From Hyphomonadaceae bacterium (GTDB lineage Bacteria > Pseudomonadota > Alphaproteobacteria > Caulobacterales > Aquidulcibacteraceae): a stretch of 64,000 nucleotides of DNA. The stretch lies in assembly GCA_019753175.1 (NCBI GenBank), contig JAIELK010000020.1, positions 1 through 64,000 on the forward strand. The letters are read 5' to 3'. The position numbers and the translations under genes are program-made. The notes below the pieces were generated by a model. That model was not told the origin of the DNA, did no database searches, and saw nothing but the letters and a program-made list of their open reading frames with translations. Numbering within the stretch: position 1 is the first letter of the stretch; the number at the start of each line of letters is the position of its first letter. Positions 26,573 to 33,994 of the stretch are shown in pieces.

Positions 26573-27886
26573 TCATTCCGCCTTGTGCACCATCCCGCGC
26601 GCCATCACGAAGCGCACGTTCATCAGCGTCGTCACATCCGCCAGCGGATCGCCGTCGACGGCGATGATGTCGGCCGCGTGGCCGGCTGTGATGCGCCCAG
26701 CGGTCCCGTTCAGCTGCAGATGATCGGCGGCGTTGACGGTCGCCATCTGGATCGCCTGCAGCGGCGTGAAGCCGGCTTCGACCAAAAGCTGGAATTCGCG
26801 CGCGTTCATGCCGTGTGGCGAGACGCCGGTGTCGGTGCCGAACGCAATGCGCACATTGTTGGCGGCGGCGAAACGCACCATGCGCATCAGCGCAGGGCCG
26901 ACCTCGCGGGCTTTGTCGGCTTGCGCAGGCGTCAGCACGCCGCCTTGCTCGGCCAATTGGCCGACCCACCAGCCGGCCATGATGGTCGGCACCAAATAGC
27001 GATTGCCCTGCCGCAACATCCGAACTGAATCGCGGTCGAGATAGGTGCCGTGCTCGATCGAATCGACACCGGCGCGCAGCGCCGCATTGATGCCGTCGGC
27101 GCCGTGCGCGTGCGCGGTGACGCGACGGCCCATGGCGTGGGCGGCGTCGACAATGGCGGCGAGCTCCGGATCGCTCAATTGCTGGCCGACTCCGGCTGCG
27201 GTGTTCGACAACACGCCGCCGGTGGCGGTGATCTTGATGACGTCCGCGCCGGCTTGAATCTGGCGGCGCGTGGCGCGGCGGCAATCGTCGGCGCCGGAGC
27301 AGGCTGAAATCGAGCGCAGCACGTCGATCACGTGGGGCGAAAAACCATTGGCGTCGCCGTGGCCGCCGTCTGGCGTCACCGATGAGCCCGACGCGATGAT
27401 GCGTGGGCCAGGCACGCGGTTTTCCGCGATGGCGCGGCGCAACGCGAAGATGGAATCGTTGGGCGCTCCCAGGTCGGCGACGGTGGTGAAACCGGCCATC
27501 AACGTCTTGCGGGCGTTCTCCGCACCGCGCATCGCGGCGTCGGACGGCGTCAGCGTCACTCTGTCGATCAGTTGGCTGGGACCGAGTTCGCTGGTCAGAT
27601 GCACATGGCTGTCGATGAGACCGGGCAGCACGAAGCGGTTGCGCTGATCGATGACGCGCGCGCCGGCGCGTTCAACGTAGCCCGCTTCAACGCCAATGAT
27701 GCGGCCGTCTTGGCCGATCAGGATCGATTGCTGGGTGGAAACGCGTCCGGTCGCCGGATCGGCGAGCAGGCGCCCGGCGTGGATGATCGAGGCGACCTGC
27801 GGCGCTTGCTCCTGCGCGAAGCCCGAGCCGGTGAGGGCCAGCGTGGCGGCGAGCGCGCCGGCGGCGAAGACTGAGCGACGAAGCAT
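26573..27886 (-). CDS. Exported amidohydrolase (imidazolonepropionase-like / Xaa-Pro dipeptidase type)
   Basis: This 437-residue metal-dependent hydrolase has a signal peptide (MLRRSVFAAGALAATLALTGSGFAQ). The metal-binding motif GLIDSHVHLTSE follows the VLPGLIDSHVH pattern, with later metal/catalytic sites IKITATGGVLSNT (lysine), VTAHAHGADGI, DSIEHGTYLD and FGTDTGVSPHG. These features fit the subtype III amidohydrolases which cleave dipeptides or cyclic imides; the substrate is not predictable. GAGGGGGAA precedes the ATG at 27886, so the start is firm. It is encoded 86 bp downstream of the APH-like gene on the same strand. Confidence 0.9.
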   Translation of the reverse strand: MLRRSVFAAGALAATLALTGSGFAQEQAPQVASIIHAGRLLADPATGRVSTQQSILIGQDGRIIGVEAGYVERAGARVIDQRNRFVLPGLIDSHVHLTSELGPSQLIDRVTLTPSDAAMRGAENARKTLMAGFTTVADLGAPNDSIFALRRAIAENRVPGPRIIASGSSVTPDGGHGDANGFSPHVIDVLRSISACSGADDCRRATRRQIQAGADVIKITATGGVLSNTAAGVGQQLSDPELAAIVDAAHAMGRRVTAHAHGADGINAALRAGVDSIEHGTYLDRDSVRMLRQGNRYLVPTIMAGWWVGQLAEQGGVLTPAQADKAREVGPALMRMVRFAAANNVRIAFGTDTGVSPHGMNAREFQLLVEAGFTPLQAIQMATVNAADHLQLNGTAGRITAGHAADIIAVDGDPLADVTTLMNVRFVMARGMVHKAE

Positions 27887-27972
27887 GTGTTCCCCCTCTA
27901 CATCATGGCATTTCTTGGCGCAGCCATCGGTAACGTCAACCGGATACGCGCAGGGAGCAGTCGCGTCAGCCT

Positions 27973-29043
27973 TCACAGCCCCGCCAGCTTCGCAAACCCG
28001 TGCGCGCCCATCGCCAGCGGGCGGATGCGCTTGATCATTTCCAGTGCGTGGGCGCTGGCCGCGGTGCCGTCGCGCACGCGCCCAGCGATGCCCTGCAAAA
28101 TGCAGGCGAGACGGAAGGCGTTGTAGGCGAAGTACCAGTCGAGATTGCTGATGCCGTCGCGGCCGGTTTGCGCGCAATAGAGCGCCACCACTTCGTCGCG
28201 CTCGGGAATGCCGATGGATTTCAGATCCAAGCCATTAAGCGAAGAGCGCGCATCCCGCGGCAACACCCAATTCATCAGGTAATAAGTGAAGTCCGCTAAT
28301 GGATCGCCAAGCGTGGAGAGTTCCCAATCGAGCACGGCGATGACGCGCGGTTCGCTTGGGTGCAGCACCATGTTGTCGAGGCGATAATCGCCATGAACGA
28401 TCGACGTGCGCTCGCCGGGCGGGATGGTTTGCGGCAGCCAGTCCATCAGCGCATTCATCTCGTCGATGGTTTCGGTTTCGCTCAGCTTGTATTGCTTGGT
28501 CCAGCGATCGATCTGGCGGGCGAAGTAATTGCCGGGCTTGCCGTAATCGCTCAAGCCGATGGCGGCGTAATCGGTGGTGTGCAGTTTCGCCAACGTGGCG
28601 ATCTTGTGCTCGTACACGGCGCGGCGGTGTTCGGGCGTCACGCCCGGAAACGCGCCGTCCCAGATGATGCGGCCTTCCACCATTTCCATGACGTAGAACA
28701 TGGCGCCGGCCACGCCGTCGTCGGTGCAAAGCGCATACGGGCGCGCGACTGGAAAGCCAGTTGGGTAAAGCGCGCTGATGACACGGAACTCGCGGTCGAC
28801 CGCGTGCGCGGAAGGGAGCAGCTTCCCGCCGGGCTTCTTGCGCAACACGTATTTGCGCCCAGGCGTGACCAGCTGATAGGTCGGGTTCGATTGCCCGCCC
28901 TTGAACTGGAAGAGCTGCAGCGGGCCGGCGAAGCCTTCGACGTTCGCCTCGAGCCAACTCGCGAGCTTCGCTTCGTCGAGCTTGTGACGCTCTTCGACGG
29001 GCTTGACGCCGGAGAAGGCGTCCTGAGGGGCGGTCTCGGTCAT
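27973..29043 (-). CDS. APH-family kinase, ACAD10/11 N-terminal-like
   Basis: This 356-residue kinase-like protein has the nucleotide-binding segment FKGGQSNPTYQLV, the lysine in YVLRKKPGGKLL, the catalytic loop SIVHGDYRLDNMVLHP and the metal-binding segment VLDWELSTLGDPLAD. These are the hallmarks of the APH/choline kinase fold in the subgroup that forms the N-terminal kinase of ACAD10/11. Bacterial members such as LvaA phosphorylate 4-hydroxyacyl-CoA. The likely partner dehydrogenase is at 22902-24188. The ATG at 29043 (MTETAPQD) is taken as the start; an earlier start at 29058 is possible. Confidence 0.85.
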   Translation of the reverse strand: MTETAPQDAFSGVKPVEERHKLDEAKLASWLEANVEGFAGPLQLFQFKGGQSNPTYQLVTPGRKYVLRKKPGGKLLPSAHAVDREFRVISALYPTGFPVARPYALCTDDGVAGAMFYVMEMVEGRIIWDGAFPGVTPEHRRAVYEHKIATLAKLHTTDYAAIGLSDYGKPGNYFARQIDRWTKQYKLSETETIDEMNALMDWLPQTIPPGERTSIVHGDYRLDNMVLHPSEPRVIAVLDWELSTLGDPLADFTYYLMNWVLPRDARSSLNGLDLKSIGIPERDEVVALYCAQTGRDGISNLDWYFAYNAFRLACILQGIAGRVRDGTAASAHALEMIKRIRPLAMGAHGFAKLAGL

Positions 29044-29100
29044 TCTGCTCTTATGCACGCTGTCCGCCGCGAGGGGGAGAGGGGTGAAGGCGCGGAGCCG

Positions 29101-29682
29101 CTATTTTGGCCCGCCCATCAGAAGCGCCTTCAAATCGACGCTTACTCCAAACGCGCCGGGCTTGACCTCTATTGCATTGATCACGCGCTGCCCGAAATTG
29201 GTGTCTTGCCTCATGCGAGCATCATGCTTAGCAATGTCAAAATTCTGGAGCGCTAGACCGGATTTAAGGTCGCAGAACACGCCTTCTACCGCGCGAAGGA
29301 AGTCTGTCTCGTCCCTACAGAATGGTCGGAGAGGGACAACAAGGAGCTTATCCAATCCTGGCGCGGCCGGCGCATTGTCGTCGAAGGACTCGCGGAAGTA
29401 AGTCGGGTGTGTCTTTGTGATCAGTAATGCGGGCAACACATCTTCGCCGCTCAGGTTTCCCACGCGGTGCCAATTCAGGACTTCATTGCCAAAGTGAACG
29501 CCGCGCATGCTTCCGATGACCACAGCGCCTGTCTCTGACGCACGGTCGGCCATCCTCATAAAGTGGCGCTTAAACAATTGTTCCCACTGGCCGTCTGGCC
29601 ATCCATAGTCGAGGAGATAGACGTAGAGCGCGCGCTCCTCCTTGATCGTCACGGTGTCTAAATGGCTGATGTACAGACCCAT
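29101..29682 (-). CDS. Hypothetical protein, unrecognised family
   Basis: The 193-residue protein starts MGLYISHLDTVTIKEERALY, with GGAG at Shine-Dalgarno distance from the ATG at 29682. It is a soluble, mixed alpha/beta sequence with aromatic residues in a DYGWPDGQWEQLFKRHFMRM segment and a C-terminal VIGSMRGVHFGNEVLNW region earlier in the protein. No signal peptide or membrane helix. Codon use is less GC-biased than the neighbours (many A/T third positions), which suggests recent acquisition. No function is proposed. Confidence 0.65.
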   Translation of the reverse strand: MGLYISHLDTVTIKEERALYVYLLDYGWPDGQWEQLFKRHFMRMADRASETGAVVIGSMRGVHFGNEVLNWHRVGNLSGEDVLPALLITKTHPTYFRESFDDNAPAAPGLDKLLVVPLRPFCRDETDFLRAVEGVFCDLKSGLALQNFDIAKHDARMRQDTNFGQRVINAIEVKPGAFGVSVDLKALLMGGPK

Positions 29683-29746
29683 CGTGATCGACTCCAAGTT
29701 CGTTTACGAGGGCAATTCTATGCGGTCCTCAAACGCACATCCACCC

Positions 29747-29782
29747 ATTCCCGGGGCGGCGCGGAGCGGCGATCCCGGGAAT
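29747..29782. repeat. Short inverted repeat ATTCCCGGG
   Basis: ATTCCCGGG (29747-29755) and CCCGGGAAT (29774-29782) form a hairpin between the hypothetical gene and purD. No T tract follows; it is probably an intergenic palindromic repeat. Confidence 0.5.
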
Positions 29783-29870
29783 CCATAAACGCGGATATTC
29801 GTGATCTTGGCGCTGCCTGGCGCTCGCGCGCCAATCTCGTGTTGACGGTAGGCGCTCGCGATCACTCCCC

Positions 29871-31145
29871 TTACCCCAGCGCCCGCCACGCGATATCGCG
29901 TCGGCAAAAGCCCCCCGGCCAGTCGATGGCGTCGACGGCCGCATAGGCGCGCACGACCGCCTCGCGCAGCGTGTCGCCGGTGGCTGTGATATTGAGCACG
30001 CGCCCGCCCGAGGCGCGCAGCGTGCCGTCTTCGTCCTGGCGCGTACCGGCGTGAAAGATGACAACCTCGGTGACCTTCGACGCTGCGTCGAGCCCGCGAA
30101 TGACTGAACCCGTCAGCGGTTCGTCGGGATAGCCTTGCGCGGCGTAGACGATCGTGACGGCGGGGCGCGCATCCCACTCGAGCGCTGGCGCATTTTTCAG
30201 TTCGCCCTTCGCCGCCGCAAGCAACACCGGCGCGAGGTCGCTTTTCAAGCGCCGCATCAAGGTCTGGCATTCGGGATCGCCGAAGCGCACGTTGAACTCG
30301 ATGAGCTTCGGCCCATCGGCGCTGATCATCAGCCCCGCGAACAGCACGCCGACGAACGGGCGTCCCTCCGCCCTCATGCCGGCGAGCGTCGGTAGAATGA
30401 TGCGCTCCATGGTTTGGTCGCGCACAACGTCCGAAAAAACAGGCGCCGGCGAGTAGGCGCCCATGCCGCCGGTGTTGGGGCCTTTGTCGCCATCGTAGGC
30501 GCGCTTGTGATCCTGCGCCGCTTGTAAGGGGACCGCGGTTTCACCGTCGCATAAAGCAAAGAAGCTCGCTTCCTCGCCGGGCAGGAAGTCCTCGATGACG
30601 ATGCGCTGCCCTGCCGTGCCGAACTTCTTGAGGAACAGCACTTCATCGATGGCGGCGTCGGCGTCGCGGCGCGTTTCTGCGATCACAACGCCCTTGCCCG
30701 CCGCCAAGCCGTCGGCCTTGATCACGAACGGCGGCTCACGTCCGCCGAGATAGGCTTTCGCTCGAATAGCGTCGTCGAAGACTTTGTACTCGGCGGTCGG
30801 AATGCCGTGCCGGCCGCAGAACTCCTTCATGAACGCCTTGGAGCTTTCGAGTTCGGCCGCCGCTTGGCTTGGGCCAAAGCAGGGCACGTTCACCTTGGCC
30901 AAGCTATCGGCCAAACCCGCTGCCGCCGCGACCTCAGGCCCAATCACGACGAGATCGACTTGCTCGCGCATGGCGAAGGCGGCGAGCTCGCCCGGTTGAT
31001 CCACCTTGATCGCCACCGTGCGGCCTAGTTCAGCCAGCCCCGGATTGCCGGGTGCGGAGATGATCGCGCTCACAACCGGGCTCTGCTTGAGCTTCCAGCC
31101 CAACGCATGTTCGCGTCCGCCCGAGCCGACGATCAGAATCTTCAT
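29871..31145 (-). CDS. purD: Phosphoribosylamine-glycine ligase
   Basis: This 424-residue ATP-grasp enzyme joins phosphoribosylamine and glycine in purine synthesis. The N terminus MKILIVGSGGREHALGWKL is diagnostic, followed by IGPEVAAAAGLADSL, the ATP-grasp block FVIKADGLAAGKGVVIAET, FLPGEEASFFALCDG, the family signature DHKRAYDGDKGPNTGGMGAYSPAP and EFNVRFGDPECQ near the metal site (blocks read separately). The start MKILIVG at 31145 is preferred to a TTG at 31154. Length is normal (420-430). It is monocistronic, and no other pur gene is adjacent. Confidence 0.96.
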   Translation of the reverse strand: MKILIVGSGGREHALGWKLKQSPVVSAIISAPGNPGLAELGRTVAIKVDQPGELAAFAMREQVDLVVIGPEVAAAAGLADSLAKVNVPCFGPSQAAAELESSKAFMKEFCGRHGIPTAEYKVFDDAIRAKAYLGGREPPFVIKADGLAAGKGVVIAETRRDADAAIDEVLFLKKFGTAGQRIVIEDFLPGEEASFFALCDGETAVPLQAAQDHKRAYDGDKGPNTGGMGAYSPAPVFSDVVRDQTMERIILPTLAGMRAEGRPFVGVLFAGLMISADGPKLIEFNVRFGDPECQTLMRRLKSDLAPVLLAAAKGELKNAPALEWDARPAVTIVYAAQGYPDEPLTGSVIRGLDAASKVTEVVIFHAGTRQDEDGTLRASGGRVLNITATGDTLREAVVRAYAAVDAIDWPGGFCRRDIAWRALG

Positions 31146-31197
31146 GACCGGCAAGGCTTGCGGCCAAGCCAGAGCGCGGTCAAGCGCACCGGGCGTT

Positions 31198-31983
31198 TCA
31201 GTGGGCGAGCAGCACCGGCACGCGTGCTTCCCGCACCAAGGCGGTCGTCACACCCCCGAACAACTCCTGCACGAGGCGCGGCGTGCCGAAGGCGCCCATC
31301 ACCAGCATGTCTGCGTTGAAGCCCTCCAGCTCCGACAAGATCATGCGCTGCGAGTCTTCCCAGGACTCGCGAATGATCGGTTCCCCGACATTAACGCCGT
31401 GACGCCGCACATAGGAGGCGAGCCTGGCCATTCCCGCTTCGTCCTCGCCTTCGCGCTCGGAGCGCGGATTGGCCAGACAGATGCGGACTTCCTCGGCTTC
31501 CCGCAGGAAAGGCAACGACCAGTGCAACGCCCGCGCCGCCTCTTCGTCGCCGCGCCATGCGACCAGCGGGCGACGTCCAAAGGCGCGCGGCGAGATCCAC
31601 CGCGGCAGCATCAGGCAAGGCCGCCCGCCGCCGAGCAGCGCCCCGGCGAAGATTTCGGTGTCCAAGGGCGAGTTGTCGAGCGTCTCCGGCTTGCCGAAGA
31701 TGACGATGTCGGAGAGCCGCGCTTCACGTGCGGCGATCGCTTGTGCATCGTCTTCGCCGGTATCGATCCGGTGCACGTGGACGCGCTGGCCCTGATCGCC
31801 GGGGATGGCGCGCAGCGCTTCAACGGCGCCTTCGGTGACGACGTTCAAGTCGGCGGGTGGACGCAACACGAGCGCTTCGAGCCTTGCATCGTGCTTTTGC
31901 GCAAGGTCCCATGCCATCCGCATGCGCGCCAGACCGTCCTCCGACCCGTCGGCGAACACCAGAATCTCTCGCCAAGCCCCCAT
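31198..31983 (-). CDS. Universal stress protein (UspA family), tandem-domain type
   Basis: This 261-residue protein starts MGAWREILVFADGSEDG, the first strand of a Usp fold. The C-terminal half ends with ADMLVMGAFGTPRLVQELFGGVTTALVREARVPVLLAH, with a G-x2-G-x9-G nucleotide-binding motif. The N-terminal half lacks that motif, so it looks like a degenerate second Usp copy. It may help the cell resist stress or starvation; the ligand is not known. The start at 31983 has GGGAGGG at correct spacing; the ATG at 31989 would be too close. Confidence 0.85.
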   Translation of the reverse strand: MGAWREILVFADGSEDGLARMRMAWDLAQKHDARLEALVLRPPADLNVVTEGAVEALRAIPGDQGQRVHVHRIDTGEDDAQAIAAREARLSDIVIFGKPETLDNSPLDTEIFAGALLGGGRPCLMLPRWISPRAFGRRPLVAWRGDEEAARALHWSLPFLREAEEVRICLANPRSEREGEDEAGMARLASYVRRHGVNVGEPIIRESWEDSQRMILSELEGFNADMLVMGAFGTPRLVQELFGGVTTALVREARVPVLLAH

Positions 31984-32038
31984 TCGCATTCCCTCCCTGT
32001 GATGTCGTTTGCGCACGTTTGCGGCGGCGGCGTCAAGG

Positions 32039-33910
32039 CTAAGCAGGCGTGACGATGCGATCGACGGCGGTCTGCACGATCGGGTGATAGCCGGCGCGTG
32101 CGCGCGCATAAAGCGGGCGCGCGATCGCTTGACCCCACTCGCCCTGGCCCATGAGCGCGCGATAGAGCGGACGCACGAACTTGCCGCGGCCCATGCTGGT
32201 CAAGAAGCGCTCCACCGAGGGCACCGCCGGCTGGTAGCGGTTGGCCATCGCCAGCATCAGCCAGTCGAACAGCACCTCGTTGTTGCCGATGTCGTTGAGC
32301 GCAAACGCTCTCTGCAGTGCGTCGAGCCGCTCTGCGGGCAGTTCGCGCGGCAGCGTTTGCAGGTAGCGCTGGCGCTGCATGGTGTTCCACGCCTCCCACG
32401 GCGCCGCCGCTGGCGGGCCGCCGGAGACGAAGTGCGCGACGTAGCCGGGAATGTCGTCGAAGCCTGACGCTACCGGTTCGACGGCGTTGCTCGGGATGCC
32501 CGGCTCGAAGGCCCACTCGTCAAGTTTGAGACGTTCTTCCAGCGCCGCATCGCCGCGCACGACGTGGTCGCGGAAATCAGCCAGGAACGCTTGCGTCGTC
32601 ATCGGCTGGAAGGCGTGGCGGTCGAAGTAGGACCGCAGATACTGATCGAGCCGCTCACGCCCGATCGCGCCTTCGATGGTGCGCAGAAACAATGCGCCCT
32701 TGTCGTAGGTGATGGCGCTCGAATTGTCGTTGGCGCTGACCTCGCCGACCCAATGCAGCCGTTGTCCATCTGCCGGCACCGCGCCGAGCGCGGTTTGGAT
32801 GTCCGCCCACGACAGCGCTTCGGCCATGCGCGCGTGTTCGACGCCGAACAACGCCTCCCCGATGCGACCCTCAATGTAGCTGGTGAAGCCTTCGTTGAGC
32901 CAGCCGTCTTCCCACACGGCGTTGGTGACCAGATTGCCCGACCAAGAATGCGCCAACTCGTGCGCGACGAGCGAGACGAGGCTGCGATCGCCGGCGAGGA
33001 ACGTAGGCGTGAGAAACGTAAGCCGAGGGTTTTCCATGCCGCCATATGGAAACGAGGGCGGCAGGATCAGCACGTCATAGCGCCCCCAACGGTACGGACC
33101 GTAGAGGCTCTCCGCCACATCCATCATGCGCTCCATGTCGGCGCACTCATAGGCGCCGCGTTCGACGACGCTGGGCTCGGCGTAGACGCCGGTGCGCGGG
33201 CCGACGGCGCGGTGCTCCAGATCGCCGATGGCGATGGCGATGAGGTAAGGCGGGATCGGTTGCGGCATGCGGAAGCGGAAAGCGCGTCCGCCCTCGCGCG
33301 CGTGCCTGCCGTTTGGCGTCAGCATTTCGGCGCTCATCACCGCCTTCAACCCGTCCGGCACGACGATGCGGGCGTCGTAGGTTTGGCGAATGCCTGGGCT
33401 ATCTTGCGTTGGAATCCAGGACCGATTGAGGATCGCCTGGCCCTGGCTGAATAGGAATTGCTTGCCGCTCGCGGTCTGTTCCGGCGTCAGCCATTGCAGC
33501 GCGCTGGCGTTCTCAGCGCTTTCGTAGTCGATCTCGATCGTACGCTGGCCGTTGAGCTGGATCGTCAGGGCCGAACCCAATTCTTCGTCGCGGCTTCCGA
33601 GCTCAAAGCGAGTGGGTCGCCGGCCCGCGCGCACGGCATGAATCACGAGGCCGTCGCTGTCGAGCACGATCTGTTCTGCATCGGGCCGCGCGACGATGTT
33701 GAGCCGCGCCGTTCCGCGCAGGCGCTTGGCGTCGAAGTCAGCGACAAGATCAAGCGAGACGTGAGTGACGCGTGCAATTTCTGGCCGCGCGTGTGTGCTT
33801 CTGTCGAGCGGCAATGGCGCCAGCGGATCGGCCCGCCGGGCGAACGCGGGCGCGGCGGCGGCGATGATCGGCGCAGCCAGCGCCGATCCCAACAAGGTGC
33901 GACGAAGCAT
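32039..33910 (-). CDS. M1 family aminopeptidase (leukotriene A4 hydrolase-like), exported
   Basis: This 623-residue zinc peptidase has a signal peptide (MLRRTLLGSALAAPIIAAAAPAFA). The aminopeptidase motif GGMENPRLTFL (GxMEN) lies before the zinc site VAHELAHSWSGN, with the third zinc ligand glutamate in WLNEGFTSYIEGRI, and a YDKGALFLR segment carries a conserved tyrosine. The C-terminal helical domain is of the LTA4H type. Length agrees with LTA4H-like bacterial enzymes (about 600-640). Signal peptide and cleavage place it in the periplasm or outside, so it should release N-terminal amino acids from peptides for uptake. Monocistronic. Confidence 0.93.
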   Translation of the reverse strand: MLRRTLLGSALAAPIIAAAAPAFARRADPLAPLPLDRSTHARPEIARVTHVSLDLVADFDAKRLRGTARLNIVARPDAEQIVLDSDGLVIHAVRAGRRPTRFELGSRDEELGSALTIQLNGQRTIEIDYESAENASALQWLTPEQTASGKQFLFSQGQAILNRSWIPTQDSPGIRQTYDARIVVPDGLKAVMSAEMLTPNGRHAREGGRAFRFRMPQPIPPYLIAIAIGDLEHRAVGPRTGVYAEPSVVERGAYECADMERMMDVAESLYGPYRWGRYDVLILPPSFPYGGMENPRLTFLTPTFLAGDRSLVSLVAHELAHSWSGNLVTNAVWEDGWLNEGFTSYIEGRIGEALFGVEHARMAEALSWADIQTALGAVPADGQRLHWVGEVSANDNSSAITYDKGALFLRTIEGAIGRERLDQYLRSYFDRHAFQPMTTQAFLADFRDHVVRGDAALEERLKLDEWAFEPGIPSNAVEPVASGFDDIPGYVAHFVSGGPPAAAPWEAWNTMQRQRYLQTLPRELPAERLDALQRAFALNDIGNNEVLFDWLMLAMANRYQPAVPSVERFLTSMGRGKFVRPLYRALMGQGEWGQAIARPLYARARAGYHPIVQTAVDRIVTPA

Positions 33911-33994
33911 GCGGTGTCCCCCTAACGAACTTTGGGTGCTTCTAGCAGCTATGCACCGTCAGTCGAGAGCGCAGGCGCCTTTGCATTGTGCGCC

